This document shows positions 25,247 to 32,819 of a stretch of DNA of 35,056 nt, piece after piece. Each line of letters opens with the position of its first letter. The stretch's first letter is position 1. The position numbers and the translations under genes were made by a program. Location: assembly GCA_038817485.1 (NCBI GenBank), contig JAWAZL010000017.1, forward strand, positions 1 through 35,056, in the 5' to 3' direction. The notes beneath the pieces are model-generated. The model had not been told where the DNA came from, did no database searches, and was given only the letters and a program-made list of their open reading frames with translations. Source of the DNA: Nitrososphaerota archaeon (GTDB taxonomy: Archaea; Thermoproteota; Nitrososphaeria_A; Caldarchaeales; JAVZCJ01).

Positions 25247-26361
25247 CTGGAAATATTCTTGGAGAAAGATTTATTGTTATTAGTTTTGGTGAAAGTCATG
25301 GTAAATGTATAGGAGCAATAGTTGAGGGATGTCCAGCAGGTTTAAAAATATCTGAGCAAGATATTCAAAAAGAATTAGATAAAAGAAAAGCAGGTATTTC
25401 TGAAATATATTCTAGTAGAAAAGAAGAAGATAAAGTTGAAATTCTTTCAGGAATTTTTAATGGTTTTACTACAGGTGCACCTATTTGTATGATTATATGG
25501 AATAAATATTTTGATTCTAAACCATATGAAGAATATAGAAATAAACCTAGACCTGGACATGCAGATTATACTGCTTATATTAAATATGGAGGATTTAATG
25601 ATTGGCGTGGAGGAGGAAGATTTTCAGGAAGAATAACTGCTTCTTTTATAATGGCTGGTGCAATAGCAAAAAAATTATTGAATGAAGTACTTGGAATTAA
25701 AATTTGTGCATATACAATTGAAATAGGAGGAATAAAAGCTAAAATAGATTATACAAAAAATTTAGAAGAACTTACATATAGCAATGATGTTAGATGCCCT
25801 GATAATGATACTGCAAATAAAATGAAAGAAAAAATTATCTCTATAATGAAAAATGGAGATAGCATAGGAGGAATAATAGAATGTTTAATAACAAATGTTC
25901 CTATAGGTTTAGGTGAGCCAGTTTTTTCTTCTTTAGAATCTGATATTAGCAAAGCTATTTTTTCAATACCTGCTGTAAAAGGGATAGAATTTGGAGCTGG
26001 ATTTAACGTTTCTAAAATGCTTGGTTCAGAAAGCAATGATGTATTCATTATTAAAAATGGAAAAATATTAACAGAAAAGAATAATTCAGGAGGAATACTT
26101 GGAGGAATATCGAATGGAATGCCTATAATTTTTAGAATAGCTATTAAACCTACTCCATCAATATCTAAACCTCAAAAAACAATAGACTTATCTAATCTTA
26201 AAGAAACAACAATTTCAATAAAAGGAATGCATGATCCCTGTATAGTTCCAAGAGCTGTACCGGTTGTTGAAAATATTGTTGCATGTATTTTAGCTGATCA
26301 TGCGATAAGATATAATTTAATTCCTCCAGTAATTAAAAGAGGAAGAAAAAATGAAAAATGA
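25243..26361 (+). CDS. aroC: Chorismate synthase
   Basis: 372 aa. It converts EPSP to chorismate using reduced FMN. Signature sequences: SFGESHGKCIGAIVEG (about 14-29), RPGHADYTAYIKYG, RGGGRFSGRITA, GGILGGISNGMPI, and MHDPCIVPRAVPV close to the end. Full length and no missing catalytic residues are apparent. GGAGGT lies 6 nt before the ATG. It overlaps the chorismate mutase gene by 11 nt. Confidence 0.97.
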   Translation: MTGNILGERFIVISFGESHGKCIGAIVEGCPAGLKISEQDIQKELDKRKAGISEIYSSRKEEDKVEILSGIFNGFTTGAPICMIIWNKYFDSKPYEEYRNKPRPGHADYTAYIKYGGFNDWRGGGRFSGRITASFIMAGAIAKKLLNEVLGIKICAYTIEIGGIKAKIDYTKNLEELTYSNDVRCPDNDTANKMKEKIISIMKNGDSIGGIIECLITNVPIGLGEPVFSSLESDISKAIFSIPAVKGIEFGAGFNVSKMLGSESNDVFIIKNGKILTEKNNSGGILGGISNGMPIIFRIAIKPTPSISKPQKTIDLSNLKETTISIKGMHDPCIVPRAVPVVENIVACILADHAIRYNLIPPVIKRGRKNEK

Positions 26362-26650
26362 TGGAAAAGAATTAATCAAATTAAGAAAAGAAGTAAATAA
26401 AATCACTATGCAAATTTTTAAATTAATTTATAAAAGACAAAAATTATGTTATAAAATAGGATTATTAAAAAAAGGAATGAAATTAAAAATTAGGAATAAG
26501 AATGTTGAAGAAAAATTAAAAATGGAAATATTAGAATATTGTAAAAAGCATGGATTAAGAGAGAATTTTTGTTTAAAAATTTTAAATTCTCTCATATTAG
26601 AATCTATTAAAGAGCAAAAGAAAATTTTCTCTATTAAGAAAGGAAGGTAG
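26351..26650 (+). CDS. aroQ: Chorismate mutase, AroQ class
   Basis: 99 aa, the usual size of a free-standing AroQ domain. It rearranges chorismate to prephenate. The helix-1 pattern KLRKEVNKITMQIFKLIYKR carries the active-site Arg, and RQKLCYKIGLLKKG the second Arg/Lys pair. RNKNVEEKL and the C-terminal LILESIKEQKK complete the three-helix fold. It is separate from prephenate dehydrogenase, unlike the fusions seen in some archaea. It follows aroC with an 11-nt overlap and precedes tyrA by 6 nt. Confidence 0.9.
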   Translation: MKNDGKELIKLRKEVNKITMQIFKLIYKRQKLCYKIGLLKKGMKLKIRNKNVEEKLKMEILEYCKKHGLRENFCLKILNSLILESIKEQKKIFSIKKGR

Positions 26651-26656
26651 TTATTT

Positions 26657-27460
26657 TTGTCTAAAATAGCTATTATTGGCGGAGCAGGTAAAATGGGACA
26701 ATGGTTAATAAAATACTTTAAAGATAAACATGAAGTTTTAATTTCGGATAAAAATATAATTAAAGCTAAAGAAATAGCTAAGAAAAATAAAATTAAATAT
26801 TTTGAAAATAATTTAAGTTTAGTAAAAAATGCCAATATAGTTTTTCTTTCAATTCCAATAAGCGAAATGGTAAATGTTTTAAAAGATATCAAAAATCATT
26901 TAAAAAAAGATTGCATATTAATTGAAATAGCATCTATTAAAGCTCCTTTTTATGATTATCTTAAAAATTTTCCTAGGGAAGATGTAACATGTATTTCATT
27001 GCATCCTCTTTTTGGTCCCAGAAAGAAAAGATTTAAAAAAATGAATATGATAATTATTCCAATAAAGAATTTAGAAAAAGAATTAAGCATTGCTAAAAAA
27101 ATTTTTCCAGAAGCATCTTTTATAAATTTGAATATTGAAGAACATGATAAAGCTATGGCTATAATTTTGTCTTTAATACATTTCATTAATCTATCTTTAG
27201 GGTTAACTCTTAAAGATATTCCTATTAAGAATATTATAGAATATGCTGGGCCATCCTTTTTAAAACAGTATAGTTTATTAAGAAAGATTTTAAATGAAAG
27301 TCCTAATGCTTATGCAGATATTCAATTTTATAATGAATATAATATTGAAATAATTAATAAATTTATAGAAAAAGCTAATTTTTTAAAAAACTTAATAAAT
27401 AATAAAGATAAGGAAATTTTTATAAATTTATTTGATGAATTAAGGAAAGTAATTGATTAG
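26657..27460 (+). CDS. tyrA: Prephenate (or arogenate) dehydrogenase
   Basis: 267 aa, the basic two-domain TyrA with no ACT or mutase fusion. It oxidatively decarboxylates prephenate to 4-hydroxyphenylpyruvate, or arogenate to tyrosine. The dinucleotide loop GGAGKMGQWL is at about 8-17, followed by SDKN; the Asp at the end of strand 2 suggests NAD. The catalytic His is at about 116 in ISLHPLFGPRKKRF. The start is TTG 26657, with GGAAGG upstream. It is the last recognisable aromatic gene; a prephenate dehydratase is not in the window. Confidence 0.92.
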   Translation: MSKIAIIGGAGKMGQWLIKYFKDKHEVLISDKNIIKAKEIAKKNKIKYFENNLSLVKNANIVFLSIPISEMVNVLKDIKNHLKKDCILIEIASIKAPFYDYLKNFPREDVTCISLHPLFGPRKKRFKKMNMIIIPIKNLEKELSIAKKIFPEASFINLNIEEHDKAMAIILSLIHFINLSLGLTLKDIPIKNIIEYAGPSFLKQYSLLRKILNESPNAYADIQFYNEYNIEIINKFIEKANFLKNLINNKDKEIFINLFDELRKVID

Positions 27461-27476
27461 AGAATAAATTGGATAT

Positions 27477-27926
27477 ATGAGCTCAGAAGATAAAAAAGTC
27501 CATATAGAAACTAAATTAAGAGGGAAAACATTACTTGTATATTGGTATTTATTAAAACATGGCAATTCTCCAGTTGGCGTTAGGCATATACAAAGAGAAT
27601 TAGGTTTTAGTAGCCCAAGCATAGTTTCTCATCATCTTGAAAAACTTATAGATTTAGGATTGGTTAAAAGAAATGAGAGAGGAGAATATATTCCTATAGA
27701 AGAAGTAAAAATTGGAATTTTTAAAGAATTTATAAGAATTGGTAGATTAATTTTTCCAAGGTATATTTTTTATGCTGTTTTATTTACAACAATGTTATTA
27801 TCTTATATAATTATTTATCAACAAAATTTTTCTCCTCATAATATAATGGCTCTTATATTTGGTTTTTTAGCATGTATAATTTTATGGTATGAAACACTTA
27901 GGCTTTTAAAAGAAACACCTATTTAA
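27477..27926 (+). CDS. Membrane-anchored winged-helix regulator
   Basis: 149 aa. Residues about 10-75 form an ArsR/MarR-like winged helix (GKTLLVYWYLLKHG, VRHIQRELGFSSPSIVSHHL as the recognition helix, LVKRNERGEYIP as the wing). Two hydrophobic helices follow at about 96-115 and 121-140, and a short charged tail. Such membrane-tethered one-domain regulators are common in Thermoproteota; their targets are mostly unknown. It starts 16 nt after tyrA on the same strand, so it may be part of the aromatic operon or sense something at the membrane. No SD precedes the ATG. Confidence 0.8.
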   Translation: MSSEDKKVHIETKLRGKTLLVYWYLLKHGNSPVGVRHIQRELGFSSPSIVSHHLEKLIDLGLVKRNERGEYIPIEEVKIGIFKEFIRIGRLIFPRYIFYAVLFTTMLLSYIIIYQQNFSPHNIMALIFGFLACIILWYETLRLLKETPI

Positions 27927-27983
27927 ATTGCTGTTCTAAAAAATGGATATATTAATAGGTTTTATTATAATATAAGTGATTAA

Positions 27984-28340
27984 ATGAGTATAAAAAGAAA
28001 ATTATTTAGTTCAATTGTAAGTGGAATAATTATAGGTTTTTTAATAGTAGTTCTTCCATTAATTACAACTTTCGAAAAAGAAGCTTACTTAGCTGCTCCA
28101 AGAGAAGTGGTTCAAACACCAGCAGCACCTAAAAAGGAAAGTATTGCAGGAATAGCTAAAACAACAACAGTAGCTGCAACTGTATTGACTACTTTCACTC
28201 AATCTTTAGAAAAAACTGAGGAAGTTGAGGTTTTATCTATTTCAACCCTTTCATTTTATAATTTATATTATGTTTTATTCATAAGTATTTTAACAAGTTT
28301 TATATCATTTATCATTATAAAAAAATATTTAAAAATATGA
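27984..28340 (+). CDS. Unknown small protein with two terminal membrane helices
   Basis: No family recognised. 118 aa. A hydrophobic helix at about 10-30 follows Lys-Arg-Lys. A 55-residue polar segment rich in Ala/Pro/Thr/Glu comes next (AAPREVVQTPAAPKKES, TTTVAATVLTTFT). A second helix runs at about 92-112, ending with Lys-Lys-Tyr-Leu-Lys. The middle part probably lies outside the cell and resembles the linkers of archaeal surface proteins. AGTGA lies 4 nt before the ATG. It is 57 nt downstream of the membrane winged-helix gene and may work with it; this is inference from position. Confidence 0.6.
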   Translation: MSIKRKLFSSIVSGIIIGFLIVVLPLITTFEKEAYLAAPREVVQTPAAPKKESIAGIAKTTTVAATVLTTFTQSLEKTEEVEVLSISTLSFYNLYYVLFISILTSFISFIIIKKYLKI

Positions 28341-28392
28341 ATAATTATTTATCACTTATTTATTTTATTTGAATAAATTTGTAATAAAAAGT

Positions 28393-28400
28393 ATTTAAAA
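28393..28400 (+). promoter_or_regulatory. TATA-like box for the retropepsin-like gene
   Basis: ATTTAAAA, about 35 bp before the ATG at 28431. That gives a nearly leaderless message; no SD is seen. Confidence 0.45.
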
Positions 28401-28430
28401 AGCTTAATCAAATTTATTTGGTAATATAAA

Positions 28431-28790
28431 ATGGGCTTTACATACGTAAGAGTAAAGGTCGCAAATCCATTAATTCCAGAAAAGTCAGAAGAAGTCGACT
28501 TACTAGTAGATAGTGGTGCAATTTTTACTTCAATACCTCGTGAAATTTTAATAAAATTAAATTTAAAGCCAATTGATCACGAAAAGCTTAAGGTTTATGG
28601 AGGCACAATAGTTGAAAGAGAGATTGGGTGGGCTTTAATCGAATATAGTGGTAAACGAAGAGTTGTACCAGTAATTTTTGGAGAAAAAGAAGATACTCCA
28701 ATACTTGGAGCAACAAGCTTAGAATCCTTAGGTTTTCAAATTGATCCTATAACTAAAAAATTAAAACCAATAGAATTTTTAATGATATAA
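28431..28790 (+). CDS. Retropepsin-like aspartic protease domain protein
   Basis: 119 aa. It has the clan AA layout of one retropepsin monomer. The catalytic motif is LLVDSGAIFTSIP (Asp at about 27). A flap-like VYGGTIVEREIGWALIEY lies in the middle, and the C-terminal hydrophobic-Gly motif is PILGATSLESLGFQID. Active enzymes of this type are homodimers. Single-domain members are frequent in archaea and bacteria, but their substrates are unknown. Free-standing gene with its own promoter, convergent with the aldolase gene. Confidence 0.85.
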   Translation: MGFTYVRVKVANPLIPEKSEEVDLLVDSGAIFTSIPREILIKLNLKPIDHEKLKVYGGTIVEREIGWALIEYSGKRRVVPVIFGEKEDTPILGATSLESLGFQIDPITKKLKPIEFLMI

Positions 28791-28838
28791 TTTTATTAAT
28801 AAATGCTTATAAAAATTTTAGATATCGATATTCTCTTT

Positions 28839-29603
28839 TTATGAGATCTTTTTAACGGCTTCTAAAGCAGATAAACATCCTGCTTTAAGAAACTTATAAT
28901 CACTTCCTAGTGCTATAAATTTAAATCCTTTTTTTGTACATTCTTTTGCATGTTCTATATCCATTGCATATATTCCTCCTGGCACTCCATTCCTTTTTCC
29001 TGCATCAAGAATTTTATCTATTGTTTCAAGAACTTTTGGATTTCTCCAATCACCTATGTATCCTAAGGAAGCAGATAAATCTAAAGGACCAATGAAAAAA
29101 GCATCCACACCTTCTACAGAAAGTATGTCATCAATATTTTTTACTGCTTCTTGTGTTTCTATTTGAACAAGTAATAATATTTCTTCATCAGCAACTTTAA
29201 CATATTCTTGAAAATCTGCTCCATATCTTGCAGCTCTTCTTGGTCCTACTCCTCTTATACCTTTTGGAGGATATAATTTTGCTTTTACAGCTTTAATAGC
29301 TTCTTCTTTATTATTTATCCAAGGAACTATTATACCAAGAGAGCCAATATCTAATGCAAGTTTTATTAAAACTGGATCATTCCATGCAACTCGTGTAATA
29401 GGAGTTAAATTAGGGTCTCTAATTGCTTGCATCATTTTTTGGACAGTTTCAAAATACAATGGTGCATGTTCCGTATCAAAAACAAGCCAATCAAGTCCTA
29501 GAGTGGATAATATTTCAGCTACATCCGGGTGGCCAATTCCTATCCATGCGCCATATGTTACTTCACCTTTTTTAATCATTTCTTTAACTCTATTCTTTAT
29601 CAA
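28839..29603 (-). CDS. HpcH/HpaI-family class II aldolase
   Basis: 254 aa. It cleaves or forms a 4-hydroxy-2-oxo acid with pyruvate as donor, using a divalent metal. Visible: TYGAWIGIGHPDVAEIL, VFDTEHAP (His at about 46), ITRVAWND (Arg at about 71), YPPKGIRGVGPRRAARYG, VQIETQEAV (metal Glu), and FIGPLDLSASLG (metal Asp). The exact substrate (such as 4-hydroxy-2-oxoheptanedioate or 2-keto-3-deoxy-L-rhamnonate) cannot be decided. The start is TTG 29603, with GGTGA 6 nt upstream. No other catabolic genes adjoin it. The family also makes C-C bonds in vitro, so a biosynthetic role is possible. Confidence 0.88.
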   Translation of the reverse strand: MIKNRVKEMIKKGEVTYGAWIGIGHPDVAEILSTLGLDWLVFDTEHAPLYFETVQKMMQAIRDPNLTPITRVAWNDPVLIKLALDIGSLGIIVPWINNKEEAIKAVKAKLYPPKGIRGVGPRRAARYGADFQEYVKVADEEILLLVQIETQEAVKNIDDILSVEGVDAFFIGPLDLSASLGYIGDWRNPKVLETIDKILDAGKRNGVPGGIYAMDIEHAKECTKKGFKFIALGSDYKFLKAGCLSALEAVKKIS

Positions 29604-29706
29604 TATTAATCACCATTATTTTTTATAATTCTAAATAATTTTATTAAATAAAAGCTTATAATTTACGCTTTAAAAATTTTTTTTAAAAAAAAGGTGAAGA
29701 ATTATC

Positions 29707-30354
29707 ATTAAAGCAGTCATTTTTGATTTGGATGGAGTAATTATAGATAGCGAACCAATACATTTTAAAGCTGATAAAGAACTTTTAAAAAGAAGGGGTA
29801 TAAAATATAGTTTAGAGGATGCTTCTTTATTTACTGGTAAAAGAGAAAAAGAATGTTATATTGAATTAAAAAGAATGTATTGTTTAAAAGAAAGTATTAA
29901 AGAACTTATTGAAGAAAGGAAGAAGATTTTCTTCTCATTATTAAATAAAGAAAATATTAAACCTATACCTGGATTAATTAATCTATTAAATATTCTTAAG
30001 AAAAATAATAAAAAAATTGCAATTGCTTCTTCTTCAGAAAAAGAATATATAGAATATGTATTAAACAAATTCAATATTAAAGAATTTTTCGAAGTAATCG
30101 TAAGTGGATATGAAGTTGAAAAAGGGAAACCTGAACCAGATATTTTTCTTAAAGCTTCTGAAAAACTTAAAGTAAATCCTAATGAATGTCTAGTTATAGA
30201 AGATTCTCAAAATGGTGTAATAGCAGCTAAAAAAGCTGGAATGAAATGTATTGCTATTCCTAATTCTATAACAAAAAATCAAGATTTTTCCTTAGCAAAT
30301 AAAGTTCTTAATAGCCTTAATGAAGTTACTATCGAGTTAATTGATTCTCTATAA
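29707..30354 (+). CDS. HAD hydrolase, beta-phosphoglucomutase/phosphatase-like (probable ATT start)
   Basis: About 215 aa. The N-terminus reads KAVIFDLDGVIIDSEPIHFKA, with the nucleophile and acid Asp in DLDGV. A helical cap follows, then IASSSEKEYI (motif II), GYEVEKGKPEPDIFLKA (motif III Lys) and VIEDSQNGVIAAKKAG (motif IV). This is the PGMB/phosphatase HAD-IA group. The first ordinary start in frame (TTG 29728) would remove the nucleophile strand. After the in-frame TGA (29695-29697), the only candidate starts before it are ATT 29701, ATC 29704 and ATT 29707. GGTGA at 29693-29697 is 9 nt before ATT 29707, good SD spacing. AUU initiation is my inference. It ends 1 nt from the M20 gene. Confidence 0.85.
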   Translation: MKAVIFDLDGVIIDSEPIHFKADKELLKRRGIKYSLEDASLFTGKREKECYIELKRMYCLKESIKELIEERKKIFFSLLNKENIKPIPGLINLLNILKKNNKKIAIASSSEKEYIEYVLNKFNIKEFFEVIVSGYEVEKGKPEPDIFLKASEKLKVNPNECLVIEDSQNGVIAAKKAGMKCIAIPNSITKNQDFSLANKVLNSLNEVTIELIDSL

Positions 30355-30355
30355 T

Positions 30356-31705
30356 TTAAAACATCATCTTTTTAATGACTCTATAAAGTACATCTACTCC
30401 GAAATGAATATTTACTATCGATATGCGTTCATCTATTCCATGAGGAAGCTTCATTAATTGATTAAATGGCATATCTGTTTTTACTGGATGAAAACCATAA
30501 CATATTGACCCAATTCTTCTTAAAAATCTTGAATCTGTTCCACCTGGAACCATATATGGAACTGCTTCAAATTTATTATCATATTCTTTTAAAGATTCTT
30601 CAATTATTTTAAAGAAATTTGTTTCGAATGGGGATTCTGTTGGTTCATCATATTTTACATATTCAAATTCTAATTTATCTATATCTTTAACAAGATTTCT
30701 AATATTATTTAATAATTCTTCTTTAGTTTGTCCAGGGAGTATACGACAATCAAAAATTGTTTCACATAATGATGGAACAATATTTTCTTTTATTCCTCCA
30801 TTAATCATTGTTGGAGTTATTGTTGTACTAATCATAGACCTTATCATTTCAGCTTCTCCTTTATTTTTCTCAGCTAATTTATTAAGTATTTTATGTGCAA
30901 GATATTTATTTAATAAAAGATTAGAAAGAATTTTATATTCAGTATCTCTTTCACCAGATATTTTCTTAATAAATTTTTTTACTACTGGTATAATCATTAC
31001 TGGAGGTCTATGAGACATAATTCTATCTATTGTTTTCATCATTCTTAAAATTGCATTATCTCCAATTCCAGGCATAGAACCATGCGCAGGTACTCCACCT
31101 GCTTTTATCTTTAACCATACTATTCCTTTTTCAGCAGTTTGAACTAAAAATATATGTTTATCTTTAATTGGTATAGAAAAACCTCCTCCCTCATTAATTA
31201 CATATTTTGTTTTAATTTTTTCAGGATAATTTTTTATTATATATTCTACTCCTGCTCCACCACCTTTTTCTTCATCAGCTGTAGCTGCAAAAACTATATC
31301 TCCTTTAGGTTTTATATTATTTAATGCTATAAGTTTCATAATAACACATTCTATTGCTGTAAGAGATTTACAATCAATTGCTCCTCTCCCCCAAATAAAA
31401 CCATCTTTTATAATTCCACCAAATGGGTCTACACTCCATTCTGAAGCATTTGCTGGAACAACATCTAAATGCGACAAAAGTAATATACTTGGTTCTTTTT
31501 TCTCTCCTTTAATTCTGCAAATTACATTTCCTCTATTTTCTTCAGATTTTATTATTTCAGTTTCTAAATTAGCTTCTTCAAGTTTTTCTGCAATGTACTT
31601 AGCTGCAGGCAATTCATTTCCAGGAGGATTAGAAGTATTTATTTTAATAAGTTCAGATAATATTTCTATAGCTTCATTTTTTGCTTTTTCTAAAGAATAA
31701 CTCAA
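30356..31705 (-). CDS. M20-family metallopeptidase/deacylase (ArgE/DapE/carboxypeptidase G2-like)
   Basis: About 449 aa. A two-zinc hydrolase of N-acyl amino acids or peptides. The zinc ligands lie in LLSHLDVVPA (His at about 79), GRGAIDCKS (Asp at about 111), TADEEKGGGAG (catalytic Glu at about 145 and ligand 146), and the C-terminal PHGIDERI. The dimerisation lid domain begins at PAHGSMPGIGDNA. The PGGTDSRFLR motif is typical of the ArgE/DapE/Acy1 group. Substrate undecided. GAGGTGG lies 5 nt before TTG 31705, which I take as the start; GTG 31714 lies inside the SD. Convergent with the HAD gene. Confidence 0.88.
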   Translation of the reverse strand: MSYSLEKAKNEAIEILSELIKINTSNPPGNELPAAKYIAEKLEEANLETEIIKSEENRGNVICRIKGEKKEPSILLLSHLDVVPANASEWSVDPFGGIIKDGFIWGRGAIDCKSLTAIECVIMKLIALNNIKPKGDIVFAATADEEKGGGAGVEYIIKNYPEKIKTKYVINEGGGFSIPIKDKHIFLVQTAEKGIVWLKIKAGGVPAHGSMPGIGDNAILRMMKTIDRIMSHRPPVMIIPVVKKFIKKISGERDTEYKILSNLLLNKYLAHKILNKLAEKNKGEAEMIRSMISTTITPTMINGGIKENIVPSLCETIFDCRILPGQTKEELLNNIRNLVKDIDKLEFEYVKYDEPTESPFETNFFKIIEESLKEYDNKFEAVPYMVPGGTDSRFLRRIGSICYGFHPVKTDMPFNQLMKLPHGIDERISIVNIHFGVDVLYRVIKKMMF

Positions 31706-32124
31706 CTTTACCACCTCAAATCAAATATATTTTCATTAGAATAGATTATTATATTTTATTTTTTATTTTTCTAAGATAAAAAATAAACTTATAAGCACCA
31801 TCCTCTTTATTTACTTTAGTTTTATATAAATCTATTCTATAATATAAATATATTTTTTAATACCATTTTTAGGGTTTCCGTTTTTATAATTTTTTAATGT
31901 AACAAAATACCTTGAATATGATAGCAAAATCTAAAGGCTCAATTATTTTTACATATTTAATATTTTTAATTTTTAAATATGATTTCACATCTATATAGCA
32001 TTTAAATAAGAAAATTTTGCAAATATAGAAGTGTTTGTTTTCTTAAAATTTTCTATAATGAAGTTTTCTTTTTTAAATTATTTAAAAAAAGTTTTTTCAT
32101 ATTTAAAGGAAGGTAAACGTTAAC

Positions 32125-32274
32125 ATTTTTAAAGAATCTATTACTCCTGTAGCATTGCCATATTGCAATGCCATCATAGATTACACTGTAGAGAAGTTCT
32201 CATATATTTGCATAATTAAAATATTTTTGGTCATTACTATAGTTTTATTTATTTTTTTTATTTTTTATCAGTAA
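32125..32274 (+). CDS. Possible 49-aa membrane peptide with ATT start (speculative)
   Basis: A frame open from 32107 has GGAAGGT (32108-32114) 10 nt before ATT 32125. It would encode FKESITPVALPYCNAIIDY, a charged bridge, and a C-terminal hydrophobic helix (FLVITIVLFIFFIFY). No ATG, GTG or TTG precedes the conserved-looking part. It resembles the ATT pattern seen for the HAD gene at 29707, but A/T-rich DNA gives hydrophobic frames by chance. Unknown and low confidence. Confidence 0.2.
   Translation: MFKESITPVALPYCNAIIDYTVEKFSYICIIKIFLVITIVLFIFFIFYQ
32135..32182. repeat. Nested inverted repeat / possible structured RNA
   Basis: The outer arms AATCTAT (32135-32141) and ATAGATT (32176-32182) enclose inner arms GCATTGC (32152-32158) and GCAATGC (32165-32171), with a 6-nt loop. 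The internal loop is asymmetric (10 and 4 nt). This stretch is visibly richer in G+C than the gap around it, as expected of a folded RNA or protein-binding site in this genome. I recognise no RNA family. Confidence 0.45.
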
Positions 32275-32307
32275 TAATTACTATATATAAGAAATAGCCA
32301 AACTTAC

Positions 32308-32331
32308 AAACTTATATATAAATATAAGTTT
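32308..32331. repeat. Perfect 10-bp inverted repeat
   Basis: AAACTTATAT and ATATAAGTTT flank a 4-nt loop ATAA. It lies about 60 bp past the MNT stop, within the transcript end region of HEPN/MNT pair 2. It could be a hairpin at the 3' end of that mRNA or a symmetric operator. It also contains TATA-like sequence on both strands. Confidence 0.5.
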
Positions 32332-32393
32332 AGGTTATTCAATGTTTTTAACATGATTAAGATTATCTATTTCTTAAAGAGAAGCTAATCATA

Positions 32394-32819
32394 TTAAGAA
32401 GATTTAGTAAATATCCATTTATCTTTATTTTTAACTATTGCTAATTCTTTAATTACTTTTTTCCATAATTTTTTAGCTTCTTTTATAAATCCATCATCAT
32501 AAATAATTTTGCCATCATTAAGTATATCATAAATAAAAAAATTAGGCTTTTTTATTTCTTCTAAAAATTCTTTTGGATAATATCCAATAACTCTTAAAGA
32601 TGGAACTTTATATAGCCCTGATAAGCTTCTTCTTTCGAAAATATTTTCTGGAAGATTTTCTGCTATTAGACAAATATCTATATCACTAAATTCTGTAAAT
32701 TCATTTTTTGCATAAGACCCAAAAAGTATAATGGTTTTTGGTTTAAGATGCTTAACTTGTTTTAAAAATTCTTCTATTTTTTTATAAGCTTCTCTCTTAA
32801 GCTTATTCTTTACTAACAA
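32394..32819 (-). CDS. MNT-domain nucleotidyltransferase (antitoxin of HEPN/MNT pair 2)
   Basis: 141 aa. The signature ILFGSYAKNEFTEFSDIDI has Gly-Ser at about 34-35 and catalytic Asp at about 46 and 48. A longer C-terminal helical tail (KEAKKLWKKVIKELAIV) distinguishes it from the MNT of pair 1, so the two pairs are not recent copies. The start TTG 32819 has GAGGT upstream and overlaps the HEPN gene by 17 nt. The expected role is to neutralise its HEPN partner. Confidence 0.87.
   Translation of the reverse strand: MLVKNKLKREAYKKIEEFLKQVKHLKPKTIILFGSYAKNEFTEFSDIDICLIAENLPENIFERRSLSGLYKVPSLRVIGYYPKEFLEEIKKPNFFIYDILNDGKIIYDDGFIKEAKKLWKKVIKELAIVKNKDKWIFTKSS

Larger units (their letters stand above)
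31715..32393. other. 679-bp gap between M20 and MNT genes
   Basis: A long AT-rich stretch with no convincing gene. It contains the nested hairpin at 32135-32182, an open frame at 32107-32274 without a normal start codon, a palindrome AGTAATAATTACT near 32269-32281, and the perfect inverted repeat at 32308-32331. A short frame from ATG 31918 encodes about 26 mostly hydrophobic residues and is probably chance. The gap is far longer than any other in the window apart from the HD relic, so it may hold an unrecognised RNA or a decayed element. Confidence 0.5.

Noticed and set aside
31918-31998. A 26-codon frame (MIAKSKGSIIFTYLIFLIF...) as a small gene
   Set aside because: No ribosome-binding site, a composition expected of random A/T-rich DNA, and a stop shortly afterwards.
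32152-32171. Inner hairpin as a C/D-box RNA or tRNA
   Set aside because: An ATGATGG on the minus strand resembles box C, but no box D (CTGA) is at a fitting distance, and there is no cloverleaf or T-loop sequence.
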